64,000 nt of DNA from contig SVOR01000002.1 in the NCBI GenBank assembly GCA_015066295.1, forward strand, positions 34,547 through 98,546, in the 5' to 3' direction. A program made the position numbers and the translations under genes. Origin of the DNA: Oscillospiraceae bacterium (GTDB taxonomy: Bacteria > Bacillota > Clostridia > Oscillospirales > Acutalibacteraceae). The notes below the pieces were generated by a model. That model was not told the origin of the DNA and ran no database searches. It worked only from the letters and a program-made list of their open reading frames with translations. This document shows, piece by piece, positions 30,553 through 41,389 of this stretch (position 1 is its first letter; each line of letters begins with the position of its first letter).

Positions 30553-31902
30553 ATGGCTTTTGATAATCTTTCAGATAAGATTAGTGCCGTTTTTAAAAAA
30601 TTACGTTCACGCGGTAAATTAACCGAATCGGACGTTAAGGAAGCAATGCGCGAGGTAAGACTCGCTTTGCTCGAAGCCGACGTTAACTATAAGGTTGCCA
30701 AGGATTTCACAAACTCGGTTGCTGAAAAGTGCATTGGCGAAAACGTTATGGAAAGCCTCACGGCTGTACAAATGGTTATAAAAATAGTTCGTGACGAGCT
30801 AACCGCCCTAATGGGTAGCGAGCAGGCGCGACTTAAAACCGCTTCTAAAATCCCAACCATCATTATGATGTGTGGTCTTCAGGGTTCGGGTAAAACTACC
30901 CACAGCGGTAAATTGGCTAAATTTTTAAAGGCGCAGGGGCATAGACCTATGCTTGTTGCTTGTGATATTTATCGTCCCGCCGCAATTGAACAGTTAAAGG
31001 TTGTAGGACAAACAGCAGGTGTTACCGTTTTTGAAAAGGGTACACAAGCGCCTGAAAAAACCGCAGTCGAAGCCGTAAAAATGGCACGCGACTACGGTAA
31101 CGATTACGTAATTCTCGATACCGCCGGTCGTCTGCACGTCGATAGCGAGCTTATGGAAGAGTTAAAGCGCATCACCAAGGCGGTTGAGGTTAACAACATT
31201 TTGCTTGTTGTTGACTCAATGATAGGTCAGGATGCAGTTAACATTTCAAAATCGTTTAACGAGCAGTTGGAGATAGATGGTATTATCCTCACAAAGCTTG
31301 ATGGCGACACACGTGGCGGTGCCGCACTCTCAATTCGCGCTGTTACGGGCAAGCCCATTATGTTCACGGGTGTTGGCGAAAAGCTTGACGACCTTGATGA
31401 ATTCCATCCTGACCGTATGGCTTCACGTATACTAGGTATGGGCGATATGCTTTCCCTTATTGAAAAGGTTGAAAACGAGCTTGACGAACGCAAGGCTGAG
31501 GAAACCGCTAAGCGTTTGCAGGAAAATAAATTTGATATGAACGACCTGCTTGACCAGTTTAGGCAGATTAAGAAAATGGGCTCGGTTAAGAGTATTCTTT
31601 CTATGATGCCCGGTATGGAGCGACAGCTTCGCGATGTCGATATTGACGAAAGACAGTTCTTGCGCATTGAGGCAATAATTACATCAATGACCAAGAAAGA
31701 ACGCGCTAAGCCCGATATTCTAAACGCTTCACGCCGCAAGAGAATTGCTGCGGGCTCGGGTACCAGTGTTGAGGAAGTTAATAAACTTATTAAACAATAC
31801 GAGCAGATGAAAAAGATGTTCAAGCAGTTTTCGGGAAAAAATGCCAAAAAGGCTATGAGAAGAATGGGTATGCCTAACATGCCCGGTGGATTTGGATTTT
31901 AA
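30553..31902 (+). CDS. ffh: signal recognition particle protein Ffh
   Basis: GLQGSGKTTHSGKLA, DTAGRLHVD, TKLDGDTRGGAALS, M-domain GSGTSVEEVNKLIKQYEQMKKM. Confidence 0.97.
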   Translation: MAFDNLSDKISAVFKKLRSRGKLTESDVKEAMREVRLALLEADVNYKVAKDFTNSVAEKCIGENVMESLTAVQMVIKIVRDELTALMGSEQARLKTASKIPTIIMMCGLQGSGKTTHSGKLAKFLKAQGHRPMLVACDIYRPAAIEQLKVVGQTAGVTVFEKGTQAPEKTAVEAVKMARDYGNDYVILDTAGRLHVDSELMEELKRITKAVEVNNILLVVDSMIGQDAVNISKSFNEQLEIDGIILTKLDGDTRGGAALSIRAVTGKPIMFTGVGEKLDDLDEFHPDRMASRILGMGDMLSLIEKVENELDERKAEETAKRLQENKFDMNDLLDQFRQIKKMGSVKSILSMMPGMERQLRDVDIDERQFLRIEAIITSMTKKERAKPDILNASRRKRIAAGSGTSVEEVNKLIKQYEQMKKMFKQFSGKNAKKAMRRMGMPNMPGGFGF

Positions 31903-31951
31903 AAAAGACTATCTTTTTTAATATAAATATCAATTTTGGAGGTGTTTTTAA

Positions 31952-32194
31952 ATGGCAGTAAAAATCAGACTTCGTCGTATGGGTGCTAAAAAGGCTCCTT
32001 TCTACCGTGTAGTAGTTGCTGATTCAAGATTCCCGAGAGACGGTCGTTTCATCGAAGAAATCGGTTACTATGATTCTACCAAGAATCCGGCAGAGGTTAA
32101 AATCGATGCTGATAAAGCAAAGAAATGGATTGCTAACGGTGCTCAGCCCACTGATACTGTTAAGGCTTTGCTTAAGAAAAACGGCGTGCTTTAA
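31952..32194 (+). CDS. rpsP: 30S ribosomal protein S16
   Basis: [41 protein letters not shown]. Confidence 0.98.
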   Translation: MAVKIRLRRMGAKKAPFYRVVVADSRFPRDGRFIEEIGYYDSTKNPAEVKIDADKAKKWIANGAQPTDTVKALLKKNGVL

Positions 32195-32219
32195 TCGTTA
32201 AATCAGGAGGAATTTTTCA

Positions 32220-32453
32220 ATGAAAGAGCTTCTAGTTGCAATAGTTTCGGGTCTTGTAGAAAATCCCGATGCTATCACTGTTACAGTGGACGAGCCCAAT
32301 GAAGAGGGTGTTGTTGTTTACCACCTTAACGTTGCTGAGGCTGATATGGGACGAGTTATCGGTAAGCAGGGTAGAATTGCTAAGGCAATTCGTACAGTTA
32401 TGCGTGCTGCCGCAAATCGCTCCAACACACGTGTTGCAGTAGAAATCGACTAA
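32220..32453 (+). CDS. khpA: KH domain RNA-binding protein (YlqC/KhpA)
   Basis: MKELLVAIVSGLVENPDAITV...GRVIGKQGRIAKAIRTVMRAAA. Confidence 0.93.
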   Translation: MKELLVAIVSGLVENPDAITVTVDEPNEEGVVVYHLNVAEADMGRVIGKQGRIAKAIRTVMRAAANRSNTRVAVEID

Positions 32454-32493
32454 TGCTTATACGGCTTTTAAAGCCGTATATTCAAATGAAATT

Positions 32494-32514
32494 ACCCCCA
32501 AGCTTTTGGGGGTA
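32494..32514 (+). terminator. hairpin between khpA and rimM
   Basis: TACCCCCAA-gctt-TTGGGGGTA; preceded by a second palindrome TATACGGCTTTTAAAGCCGTATA. Confidence 0.55.
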
Positions 32515-32532
32515 TTTATATATAGGTGAATT

Positions 32533-33048
32533 ATGAAAAAACAATTTTTAGAAACAGGAAAAATCACGGGTACACACGGTATACGCGGTATGGTGCGTAT
32601 TCAAGCCTGGTGTGACGACTATGATTTCCTTAAAAAATTCAAAACGCTTTATCTTGATAAAAATGGTGTTAAATCATTAACTCTTGAGAAAATACAACCC
32701 AACGGCAACGTTATGATTGCGAAATTTCGTGGCATCGATACAATTGAAAATGCCGAAAAACTTCGAAACAGCATATTATATATTAACCGCGATGACGCAA
32801 ATTTGCCCGACGGTGCATATTTTATCCAAGACCTTATAGGTTGCACTGTGTTTGACGATAATTCAAAACAGGTTTACGGTACCGTTAGCGACGTAACTCA
32901 GACAGGCGCTAATGACGTTTGGCATATTAAAAATGGCGATAATGAGTATTTAATACCCGTAATTGATGACGTTGTAAAGCGAGTTGACATCGAATCGGGC
33001 GAAATATATATCACTCCTTTGAAAGGAATTTTTGATGATGAGAATTGA
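32533..33048 (+). CDS. rimM: ribosome maturation factor RimM
   Basis: ETGKITGTHGIRGMVRIQAW, IQDLIGCTVFDD...DVWHIK...YLIPVIDDVVKRVD. Confidence 0.93.
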   Translation: MKKQFLETGKITGTHGIRGMVRIQAWCDDYDFLKKFKTLYLDKNGVKSLTLEKIQPNGNVMIAKFRGIDTIENAEKLRNSILYINRDDANLPDGAYFIQDLIGCTVFDDNSKQVYGTVSDVTQTGANDVWHIKNGDNEYLIPVIDDVVKRVDIESGEIYITPLKGIFDDEN

Positions 33049-33784
33049 TATATTAACACTTTTTCCCGAAATGTGTAACGCGGTAATTTCTTCTAGTATT
33101 ATTGGCAGAGCCGTCGCGGCAAATAAAGTTGAAATTTTTTGTACTAATATTCGTGATTTTGCCAATAATAAGCATAATAAGGTTGATGATACACCCTATG
33201 GCGGCGGTATGGGTATGGTGATGGCGGCAGAGCCTATTGATAATGCCTTTAATAGTCTGTACGACGCAAATACCGAGGAAAAGCCCCATTTGATTTATCT
33301 GTCCCCAAAGGGTAAAACCTTTACCCAACAAAAAGCGGTGGAGCTTTCAAAAAAAGAGCGCATTGTTCTTTTGTGCGGTCACTATGAGGGCGTTGACGAG
33401 AGGGTTATTGAAAAAATAGTAGATGAAGAAATCTCTATTGGCGACTATGTACTAACGGGCGGCGAGCTGCCCGCACTCGTTGTTGCTGATGCCGTTTGCC
33501 GAATGTTACCGGGCGTTTTGGCCGATGACGTTTGCTTTACCGAAGAAAGTCATTTTTCGGGCTTACTCGAATATCCTCAGTACACTAAGCCGGCAGTTTG
33601 GCAGGATAGGGAGGTTCCCGAGGTATTGCTTTCGGGGCATCACGCAAATATAGAAAAGTGGCGCCGAAAAATGTCACTTAAAACAACCTTTAATAAACGT
33701 CCCGAATTATTAAATTCGGCAACACTAAATGCCGACGAATTAAAATATATAGATGAATTACGTGAGGAAAAACACGATATATAG
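33035..33784 (+). CDS. trmD: tRNA (guanine-N1)-methyltransferase
   Basis: MRIDILTLFPEM, DDTPYGGGMGMVM, GHYEGVDERV, EISIGDYVLTGGELPA. Confidence 0.97.
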   Translation: MMRIDILTLFPEMCNAVISSSIIGRAVAANKVEIFCTNIRDFANNKHNKVDDTPYGGGMGMVMAAEPIDNAFNSLYDANTEEKPHLIYLSPKGKTFTQQKAVELSKKERIVLLCGHYEGVDERVIEKIVDEEISIGDYVLTGGELPALVVADAVCRMLPGVLADDVCFTEESHFSGLLEYPQYTKPAVWQDREVPEVLLSGHHANIEKWRRKMSLKTTFNKRPELLNSATLNADELKYIDELREEKHDI

Positions 33785-33973
33785 TGTTTTTGCGGTGAAA
33801 TTTACATTTTTTACCATTTGTTTATTGCAAGATAAACAAATCTGACCTCAACTTTTTGTCCACCTTTGGCATAAAAATAGAACTTATTTTACAAATATTG
33901 ACACATTGGCAGTTTTGGATATAATTTAATTATAACGATTTTCAACATTTTATAAATTAAGGAGACCGTGAAT

Positions 33974-34237
33974 ATGTGTGTTAAAGAAGTTGTAGTTCAA
34001 AATCAAATTGGTTTACATGCTCGCCCCGCTACTTTTTTCATTCAAAAGGCTAACGAATTTAAGTCAGCTATTTGGGTAGAGAAGGATGAGCGCAGAGTTA
34101 ACGCTAAGAGTCTTCTCGGTGTTCTTTCTTTGGGCATTATCGGCGACACCGAAATCAGAATTATTGTTGATGGTGTTGACGAGAAGGAAGCTCTTGATGC
34201 CTTAATCAAGCTTGTAGAATCAGGTTTTACCGACTGA
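33974..34237 (+). CDS. ptsH: HPr family phosphocarrier protein
   Basis: VQNQIGLHARPATFFIQKANEF...VNAKSLLGVLSLGI; exact start uncertain. Confidence 0.92.
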   Translation: MCVKEVVVQNQIGLHARPATFFIQKANEFKSAIWVEKDERRVNAKSLLGVLSLGIIGDTEIRIIVDGVDEKEALDALIKLVESGFTD

Positions 34238-34242
34238 TTTTT

Positions 34243-34280
34243 ATACCGACATCTTTTATGATGTCGGTATTTATTTTTTT
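34243..34280 (+). terminator. terminator after ptsH
   Basis: ATACCGACAT-cttttatg-ATGTCGGTAT followed by TTATTTTTTTT. Confidence 0.8.
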
Positions 34281-34361
34281 TGCTTGACATAACCGCCCTT
34301 TGTATAGTATAATACCTTTGTTTAGTGCAACTCTATGAAAATGCTCAAGGGAGGGAAATGT

Positions 34362-34538
34362 ATGAGTCAGGTTCGTATCAAAGAAAACGAATCGCTGGAT
34401 AATGCTCTTAGACGTTTTAAAAGACAGACGGCTAAAGATGGTGTTATACAGGAAGTTCGTAAAAGAGAGCATTACGAGAAGCCCTCTGTTAAGCGCAAAA
34501 AGAAGTCGGAAGCAGCACGTAAGCGCAAGTTCCGCTAA
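34362..34538 (+). CDS. rpsU: 30S ribosomal protein S21
   Basis: [58 protein letters not shown]. Confidence 0.97.
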   Translation: MSQVRIKENESLDNALRRFKRQTAKDGVIQEVRKREHYEKPSVKRKKKSEAARKRKFR

Positions 34539-34553
34539 GCGATAACTAAAGCT

Positions 34554-34585
34554 AAAAAAGCGGTTGTTTAACAACCGCTTTTTTT
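34554..34585 (+). terminator. terminator after rpsU
   Basis: AAAAAAGCGGTTGTTTAACAACCGCTTTTTTT. Confidence 0.85.
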
Positions 34586-34601
34586 ATTGGTGGTATTTTA
34601 A

Positions 34602-35090
34602 ATGGCCTTGTTCAAACCAAATTATAAATTTAAAAGAATAACCGATATTAGCACCGTGTTTTTAAAGGAAGCGGGTATCGGTTCACTTATTCTTGACGTA
34701 GATAATACTTTATCTACCCATCACGGCGACGTTTTGGTTGACGGTTTGCAAGAGTGGCTTGACACAATGAAGGCGTCGGGAATAAACTTGATAATTTTAT
34801 CTAATTCTAAAAAAAGAAGGGTTGAGCCTTTCGCACAGCGTATTGGGCTTCCTTTTGTTTCACTTGGATTAAAACCGTTACCTTTTAAATTTTGGCAGAC
34901 GCTTCGTTTGTTGAATGCCCCAAAACAAGAAACCGCCATTATTGGCGACCAGCTTTTCACCGATTCACTCGGTGCACATTTGTCGGGCATTAAGGCAATA
35001 ATTTTAGACCCTATTGAGCCCGAACCCATGTTAAGCTTTAGAATACGCCGATATTTTGAAAAAATTCTTTATAAACACTATAAATTTTAG
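34602..35090 (+). CDS. YqeG family HAD-IIIA phosphatase
   Basis: LILDVDNTLSTHHGD, IILSNSKKRRVEPFAQRIGLPFVSLGLKPLP, AIIGDQLFTDSLGAH. Confidence 0.9.
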   Translation: MALFKPNYKFKRITDISTVFLKEAGIGSLILDVDNTLSTHHGDVLVDGLQEWLDTMKASGINLIILSNSKKRRVEPFAQRIGLPFVSLGLKPLPFKFWQTLRLLNAPKQETAIIGDQLFTDSLGAHLSGIKAIILDPIEPEPMLSFRIRRYFEKILYKHYKF

Positions 35091-35101
35091 GAGGTAGAGT
35101 A

Positions 35102-35968
35102 ATGTCTGCAAGATTTGGACCTGCGGGTAATTCAATTAGTTTTACTACACAGGGGTACAAGCATTCCTTACAGGTGCCCCAATATCTCGAAAAAATGGGA
35201 CTTACCGCCTTTGAATATCAGTGTGGCAGAGGTGTTAATATAGGCCTTGATAAGGCGGCACAGCTTGGCGAATTAGCGAAACAAAAGGATATTAAATTAT
35301 CACTTCACGCACCGTATTATATCTCTATGTCGTCGGTTGAGGAGCAAAAGCGACTCAACTCGATTAACTATATTTTAAGCAGTGCCCGTGCGGTTAACGC
35401 AATGGGAGGCGACCGCATTGTTGTCCATACGGGTTCTTGCGGTAAAATTTCGCGCGAGCAGGCCTTAACGCTTGCAATCGATACAATGCGTATGGCACTC
35501 GATGCACTTGATAATGAAGGACTTTCTCACATAAGGGTTTGTCCCGAAACAATGGGAAAAATAAATCAGTTGGGTACGCTCGGCGAAGTATTATCACTTT
35601 GTGAAATTGATGAACGACTGATACCGTGTATTGACTTTGGACATTTAAACGCAAGGACACTCGGCGGTCTTGCAACCTTTGAGGATTTTGAGGACGTATT
35701 TAACCAAATCGAAAACCGACTTGGTGTTTCGCGTCTTCGTGAATTCCACTCGCATTTTTCTAAAATCGAATATACAACGGGTGGTGAGAAAAAGCATCTA
35801 ACCTTTGAGGATACGGTGTTTGGCCCCAATTTTGAGCCGGTTATGGAATTAACGGCAAGAAAGAATTGTTCACCCACGTTTATTTGCGAATCGGACGGTA
35901 CACAGGCTGAGGATGCAAAAGCAATGCAAAATTATTATTTGGAGTTGATAAATAATGAAAAACGCTAA
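35102..35968 (+). CDS. nfo: deoxyribonuclease IV (AP endonuclease family 2)
   Basis: TIM-barrel; LSLHAPYYISMSS, RIVVHTGSCGKISREQAL, VCPETMGK, CIDFGHLNAR, FHSHFSKIEYTTGGEKKHLTFED. Confidence 0.88.
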   Translation: MSARFGPAGNSISFTTQGYKHSLQVPQYLEKMGLTAFEYQCGRGVNIGLDKAAQLGELAKQKDIKLSLHAPYYISMSSVEEQKRLNSINYILSSARAVNAMGGDRIVVHTGSCGKISREQALTLAIDTMRMALDALDNEGLSHIRVCPETMGKINQLGTLGEVLSLCEIDERLIPCIDFGHLNARTLGGLATFEDFEDVFNQIENRLGVSRLREFHSHFSKIEYTTGGEKKHLTFEDTVFGPNFEPVMELTARKNCSPTFICESDGTQAEDAKAMQNYYLELINNEKR

Positions 35969-36392
35969 AATTTTGGTAATTAACGGACCTAATCTTAATA
36001 TGGTTGGTATTCGTGAGCCCGGTGTTTATGGCAATAAGTCTTTAAGTGAAATAAATTCCTCTATAAACACTTATGCCGGTGGTATGAAAATTACTTGCGA
36101 CTTTTTTCAGTCGAACTGTGAGGGCGAAATTATTGATAAAATTCAAAGCGTGTTAACAGATTATGACGGTTGTATAATTAACGCCGGTGCATACACGCAT
36201 TATAGTTATGCTATTCGCGATGCAATTGCGGCAGTGAATAAACCGTTTATCGAAGTACATATGTCAAATATCGCTGCGCGCGAGGAGTTTAGACATAATT
36301 CGGTTATTGCTGCAGTTTGCAAGGGAAGTATAGCAGGGTTTGGTATGCATAGCTATTTATTGGCAATAAATGCTATCAGAGACCTAATTTAA
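35955..36392 (+). CDS. aroQ: type II 3-dehydroquinate dehydratase
   Basis: ILVINGPNLNMVGIREPGVYG, QSNCEGEIIDKIQ, INAGAYTHYSYAIRDAI, EVHMSNIAAREEFRHNS. Confidence 0.95.
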   Translation: MKNAKILVINGPNLNMVGIREPGVYGNKSLSEINSSINTYAGGMKITCDFFQSNCEGEIIDKIQSVLTDYDGCIINAGAYTHYSYAIRDAIAAVNKPFIEVHMSNIAAREEFRHNSVIAAVCKGSIAGFGMHSYLLAINAIRDLI

Positions 36393-36466
36393 CTTGACAA
36401 TTTATGTAAAAAAAAGTATACTATTGATATATAAATAATATATTTATTTTTTTGGAGGAATTATTT

Positions 36467-37024
36467 ATGATTAGTGCCGGCGATTTCAGAAATGGCGTTA
36501 CCTTTGAAATGGAAGGAAACGTTTATCAGATAATCGAATTCCAACACGTTAAGCCCGGTAAGGGTGCTGCATTCGTTCGTACAAAGATTAGAAACGTAAT
36601 TGCAGGTAGTGTTGTTGAAAAAACATTTAGCCCGACCGATAAATTCCCGACCGCTTTTGTTGAGCGTAAGGATATGGAATTCTCATATAGTGATGATGGT
36701 CTTTATTACTTTATGGACTCTGAGACTTATGAGTTAGTTCCCGTTAACGAATCAGAGCTTGGCGACAACTTTAAGTTCGTTAAGGAAAATATGGTATGTA
36801 AGATTCTTTCTTACAAGGGCAAGATATTTGGTGTAGAGCCGCCAACATTTGTTGAGCTTCAGATTATCGAAACCGACCCCGGCTTCAAGGGCGATACTGC
36901 TACAAATGCTTTAAAGCCTGCTAAGCTTGAAACAGGTGCTGAAATTCGTGTACCGCTCTTTATCAATGAAGGCGATATGATTAGAATTGATACACGTACC
37001 GGCGAATATATGGAAAGAGCTTAA
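36467..37024 (+). CDS. efp: elongation factor P
   Basis: [68 protein letters not shown]. Confidence 0.97.
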   Translation: MISAGDFRNGVTFEMEGNVYQIIEFQHVKPGKGAAFVRTKIRNVIAGSVVEKTFSPTDKFPTAFVERKDMEFSYSDDGLYYFMDSETYELVPVNESELGDNFKFVKENMVCKILSYKGKIFGVEPPTFVELQIIETDPGFKGDTATNALKPAKLETGAEIRVPLFINEGDMIRIDTRTGEYMERA

Positions 37025-37049
37025 CTTTAAATTTAAGGAGTAGTTTATT

Positions 37050-37496
37050 ATGACAATTACTGAAAAGGTTGCATATCTTAAAGGTCTTGCTGAGGGTATG
37101 AAGCTTGATACCGATAAAAATGAAGGCAAGCTTTTAGCCGCTATTATTGATACACTTGCAGAGATTTGTGATGAAATCGATGCTTTGGATGATGCACAAA
37201 TCGAGCTTGCTGAGCAGTTGGATGCAGTTGACGAGGACCTCTCGGCAGTAGAAGATATAATCTACGAGGATGACGATTGTGACTGTGATTGTGACGATTG
37301 TGACTGTGATTGCGATTTCGACGACGATGACGAGCTTTATGAGGTTACCTGTCCTAATTGCAACGATACAATTTATCTCGACGCCGATATGTTAGAAGAA
37401 GGCGGCATCGATTGTCCCAACTGCGGCACAGATTTAGAATTCGATTTTGATTGCGAATGTGACGACTGTGACTGCGACGAATGTGACGTTGATTAA
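37050..37496 (+). CDS. CD1247-like protein: acidic helical N-terminus + Cys/Asp-rich zinc ribbon
   Basis: EKVAYLKGLAEGMKLDTDKNEGKLLAAIIDTLAEICDEID; CPNCNDTIYLDADMLEEGGIDCPNCGTDL; DDCDCDCDDCDCDCDFDDDD. Confidence 0.8.
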   Translation: MTITEKVAYLKGLAEGMKLDTDKNEGKLLAAIIDTLAEICDEIDALDDAQIELAEQLDAVDEDLSAVEDIIYEDDDCDCDCDDCDCDCDFDDDDELYEVTCPNCNDTIYLDADMLEEGGIDCPNCGTDLEFDFDCECDDCDCDECDVD

Positions 37497-37553
37497 TTTT
37501 TAAATATAGCCGCACTTGTGTTTTCAAGTGTGGCTTATTTTTTAGGAGAAAGT

Positions 37554-38297
37554 ATGAACAAGCTTGCCTTTAAATTAGAATACGAAGCGGTTAATATCAC
37601 TTCAAATAGCGGTATTCCCGTAATAATAGTCGCAGCGGGCAATTCTACCCGTATGGGCGGTAAAAACAAGCAGTTTACCTGTCTTTGCGGCGTACCAACC
37701 ATCGTGCATACCATGTTAGCTTTCGAGCGTTGTGCGGCAATTTCCAATATTATTGTGGTTACAAAACGTGAGGATATAAACGCTATAGAGGAATTGTGCC
37801 TTAATTACCAGATTAGTAAGCTTTCCGATTTGGTTGAGGGCGGGGATGCCCGTCAACAATCGGTACTTAATGGCTTAAAGGTCGTAAAAAATGCAGAACA
37901 CGTGCTTATTCACGATGGCGCACGCCCGTTGGTAAGCTGCGAAATTATTGAACGTGTTTGTGAGTCGCTAGGTAAGGCGGATGGTGTCATTTGCGGTGTT
38001 CCGATAGTTGATACGCTTAAAAGAACCGATGATAAGGGCTTTGTTTCTAAAACAATAGACAGAACTAATATGATTAGTGTACAGACGCCACAGGCCGTTA
38101 GAGTAAAAGAATATACAGAGCTTTTAAATAAATGTGAATTGTCGGCATTTACCGATGATGCGTCGGTGCTTGAAATGGGCGGAATGAGTGTCGCCTGGGT
38201 GATGGGGGACAAAAGTAATATTAAAATTACCACGCCCGACGACATAGCCTTGGCTGAGTTTTATCTTGAAAGAAGGGGGAAAAACGAATGCGAATAG
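37554..38297 (+). CDS. ispD: 2-C-methyl-D-erythritol 4-phosphate cytidylyltransferase
   Basis: [48 protein letters not shown]; overlaps ispF. Confidence 0.93.
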   Translation: MNKLAFKLEYEAVNITSNSGIPVIIVAAGNSTRMGGKNKQFTCLCGVPTIVHTMLAFERCAAISNIIVVTKREDINAIEELCLNYQISKLSDLVEGGDARQQSVLNGLKVVKNAEHVLIHDGARPLVSCEIIERVCESLGKADGVICGVPIVDTLKRTDDKGFVSKTIDRTNMISVQTPQAVRVKEYTELLNKCELSAFTDDASVLEMGGMSVAWVMGDKSNIKITTPDDIALAEFYLERRGKNECE

Positions 38298-38755
38298 GAA
38301 ACGGATATGATGTGCATAAATTATGCGAAAACCGTGATTTGATTATTGGCGGTGTGAAAATCCCGTTTGAAAAGGGACTCCTCGGACACTCGGATGCAGA
38401 TGTTCTTTTGCACGCCGTTTGTGATGCGCTTTTGGGCGCGGCAGCACTTGGCGATATTGGCAAGCATTTTCCCGATAATTCTGATGAATTTAAAGGTATA
38501 GACAGCAGAATTTTATTGCGCAAAGTGGTTGAGCTGCTTGACGAGAAATCCTATAAAATTTCAAATATTGACTCAACAATTATCGCACAAAAGCCTAAAA
38601 TGGCGCCATTTATTGAGCAAATGCGTAAAAACATTGCCGACGACTGCGGTCTTTCTATAAATCAAGTTAACGTGAAGGCAACCACCGAAGAGGGACTTGG
38701 TTTCACGGGTAGTGGCGAGGGTATTAGCGCTGCCGCCGTTTGTATTATCGAGTAA
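38288..38755 (+). CDS. ispF: 2-C-methyl-D-erythritol 2,4-cyclodiphosphate synthase
   Basis: [64 protein letters not shown]. Confidence 0.97.
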   Translation: MRIGNGYDVHKLCENRDLIIGGVKIPFEKGLLGHSDADVLLHAVCDALLGAAALGDIGKHFPDNSDEFKGIDSRILLRKVVELLDEKSYKISNIDSTIIAQKPKMAPFIEQMRKNIADDCGLSINQVNVKATTEEGLGFTGSGEGISAAAVCIIE

Positions 38756-38790
38756 TATTTTTACGTTTCACCCCGTAAACATTATATGGG

Positions 38791-39264
38791 GTGAATTTAT
38801 TGCCGTATTTTTGCTTTAAAATCAAAAGTCAAATTACCTTAGTAGCATTTTTTTGCGTCACTTTGGTTTGTATTATTGCGGTTGACGTTATTAGCTGTGC
38901 CGCAACCGATGGTTCCGTAAGTAATAACGATGAACGAATTTTATTCATAAACAATTTAGGTTATGAGGTTGAGCGCGACAGCTTTACGAGTAAGAATATC
39001 ATTATACCGACCGAGTTTAGTGACGTTTTTAAGAATTATAATAAAATACAACAAAAGGCTGGCTACGATTTAAGCGAATACAAGGGGAACGAGGTCGAAC
39101 TTTTCAGCTATAAATCTGCGGTTGACGCTCGCCAAAAATATAATATCAATTTAATTGTTTTTGAAAATACAGTTATAGGTGGAGATATTTCTTCTGTCGC
39201 GATTGACGGTAAAATATACCCACTTCAGAGTAAGGAAAGTAATGAAAACGGTACGATTAGATAA
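38791..39264 (+). CDS. DUF4830-like membrane-anchored protein
   Basis: N-terminal TM helix; NNLGYEVERDSFTSKNIIIPTEFSDVFKNYNKIQQKAGYDLSEYKGNEVELFSYK. Confidence 0.65.
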   Translation: MNLLPYFCFKIKSQITLVAFFCVTLVCIIAVDVISCAATDGSVSNNDERILFINNLGYEVERDSFTSKNIIIPTEFSDVFKNYNKIQQKAGYDLSEYKGNEVELFSYKSAVDARQKYNINLIVFENTVIGGDISSVAIDGKIYPLQSKESNENGTIR

Positions 39265-39949
39265 ATTTTTATCCGAAAACACAGCCCTTTCGCGCAGTCA
39301 AATACGAACTGCAGTTAAAAGGGGTGAGGTCTCGGTTAACGAAAAAGTAATTTATGATTTTTCACTAAAAATCTCACCTGACGAAGACTCGGTATGTCTT
39401 AACGGGGAGATTATTAACAACAAAAAATTTATTTATCTTTTACTTAATAAACCCTCGGGAATTTTAACTGCTTCGAGAGATAAAAGCAGGGAAACGGTAC
39501 TCGATTTAGTACCTGAGGAATTTAAGCATTATGATTTATTTGCAGTTGGTCGACTCGACAAGGATACAACGGGACTGCTGCTTATAACCAACGATGGTGA
39601 CTATGCCCATAGGGTTATTTCGCCAAAGTCGAACGTCGAAAAGGATTATATTGCTACGGTTGATGGTACACCGCAAAAAAACGCGGTTTCTGTTTTGGCA
39701 GAGGGAGTTACCTTGGCCGACGGTACTGTTTGCCGACCTGCCAAGCTTGAATTTCTAAAAGATGATACCGTTCGCGTTACAATAACCGAGGGTAAGTATC
39801 ATCAGGTCAAGCGGTTGCTCGGTTTTGTGGGACTCGGAGTTAAAACACTTCATCGTGAGCGCATTGGTTCACTTTGCTTGCCCGATAATCTAAAAGCGGG
39901 TAGCATAACCGAAATAAATAGCGATACTGCAATGTTGGTTTTTAAATAA
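39242..39949 (+). CDS. RsuA/RluB family rRNA pseudouridine synthase
   Basis: S4 domain; LLLNKPSGILTASRD, VGRLDKDTTGLLLITNDGDYAHRV, EGKYHQVKRLLG. Confidence 0.94.
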   Translation: MKTVRLDKFLSENTALSRSQIRTAVKRGEVSVNEKVIYDFSLKISPDEDSVCLNGEIINNKKFIYLLLNKPSGILTASRDKSRETVLDLVPEEFKHYDLFAVGRLDKDTTGLLLITNDGDYAHRVISPKSNVEKDYIATVDGTPQKNAVSVLAEGVTLADGTVCRPAKLEFLKDDTVRVTITEGKYHQVKRLLGFVGLGVKTLHRERIGSLCLPDNLKAGSITEINSDTAMLVFK

Positions 39950-40081
39950 ATAATGCGAAAATTTGTAAATTACGAACAAAAAAAATATAATTTATTGGGT
40001 GTTTCGTCAATTGTATTTTTAAAACTTTAGAGGTATAATAATACAGTAATCGTATGTTTGAAAAATTAGGAGGTCATTTAA

Positions 40082-41224
40082 ATGGCAAGTTTATCACTTC
40101 GTAACGTTTACAAAAGATATCCCGGTGGCGTTGTAGCCGTATCTGATTTCAATCTTGAAATCAAGGACAAGGAGTTTATCATCCTTGTTGGTCCTTCAGG
40201 TTGCGGTAAGTCTACCACACTTCGTATGGTAGCAGGTCTTGAAGAGATTTCTGACGGTGAAGTTTACATCGGTGACCGTCTTGTAAACGATGTTGCACCG
40301 AAGGATAGAGATATTGCAATGGTTTTCCAGAACTATGCTCTTTATCCTCACATGTCTGTTTTTGATAACATGGCATTTGGTCTTAAACTTAGAAAGGTAT
40401 CAAAGGACGAAATCAAGCGTCGTGTTGAAGAGGCAGCTCGTATTCTTGATATCGAGCATCTTCTTGAGCGTAAGCCTAAGGCTTTGTCAGGTGGTCAGCG
40501 TCAGCGTGTTGCGCTTGGTCGTGCTATTGTTCGTGAGCCTAAGGTATTCTTACTTGACGAACCACTTTCCAACTTGGATGCTAAGCTTCGTGCACAGATG
40601 CGTACCGAGATTTCTAAGCTTCATCAGAGACTTGGTACTACCTTCATCTACGTTACCCATGACCAGACAGAGGCTATGACAATGGGTACCAGAATCGTTG
40701 TTATGAAGAATGGTCTTATCCAGCAGGTAGATACTCCTCAGAAGTTATACCTCGAACCCTGTAATTTATTCGTTGCAGGCTTTATCGGTTCACCTCAGAT
40801 GAACTTCCTTGATGGTGTTATCCTTAACGAGAACGACACCTACTATTTCGAGTTTGGTTCAGAAGATACTAAGACTCGCGCAGGTGTTAAGTATAAGATT
40901 AAGTTACCGGCTTCTAAGAATGCTGATGACCGTCTTAAAGAGTATATCGGCAAAGAGGTTATTATGGGTATCCGTCCCGAGCACGTACACAACGAGCCCG
41001 AAATCATTGCTGCTAATCCTGATAGTATTGTTGAGGCTGACGTTGAAGTTACCGAGCTTATGGGTGCTGAAACCTACCTCTATATGAACTGCGAAGGTCA
41101 GGCTGTTAACGCTCGCGTTGCTCCTACCTCTACAGCTCGTCCCGGTGATAAGATTAAGATTGCTTTTGAGGCTGACAACATCCATCTCTTCGATAAGGAT
41201 ACTGAGCTTACCATCACAAACTAA
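40082..41224 (+). CDS. sugar ABC transporter ATP-binding protein (UgpC/MsmX-type)
   Basis: [57 protein letters not shown]-terminal MgIRPEHV TOBE region. Confidence 0.95.
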   Translation: MASLSLRNVYKRYPGGVVAVSDFNLEIKDKEFIILVGPSGCGKSTTLRMVAGLEEISDGEVYIGDRLVNDVAPKDRDIAMVFQNYALYPHMSVFDNMAFGLKLRKVSKDEIKRRVEEAARILDIEHLLERKPKALSGGQRQRVALGRAIVREPKVFLLDEPLSNLDAKLRAQMRTEISKLHQRLGTTFIYVTHDQTEAMTMGTRIVVMKNGLIQQVDTPQKLYLEPCNLFVAGFIGSPQMNFLDGVILNENDTYYFEFGSEDTKTRAGVKYKIKLPASKNADDRLKEYIGKEVIMGIRPEHVHNEPEIIAANPDSIVEADVEVTELMGAETYLYMNCEGQAVNARVAPTSTARPGDKIKIAFEADNIHLFDKDTELTITN

Positions 41225-41236
41225 TAACAAAAATTT

Positions 41237-41273
41237 AAGGTGTCACTGTTTTTCGGTGACACCTTGTTTTTTT
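41237..41273 (+). terminator. terminator after UgpC-like ATPase
   Basis: AAGGTGTCAC-tgtttttcg-GTGACACCTT + GTTTTTTT. Confidence 0.85.
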
Positions 41274-41389
41274 GTAATAAATTTGTAACTTTTTTGTTAA
41301 AATCTCTTGAAAAAATCACTAAAATTGTGTACAATAGTTACATAAGTATATTTTGGGTTAGTTTGCTTTATTTTAGCGGAGGGATTTTT

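Noticed and set aside
31227-31880. 217-aa minus-strand ORF
   Set aside because: Fully antisense to ffh; Ser/Arg-rich composition typical of a shadow ORF.
32455-32480. Palindrome TATACGGCTTTTAAAGCCGTATA as a regulatory element
   Set aside because: Probably part of the transcription-termination region after khpA; no independent support.
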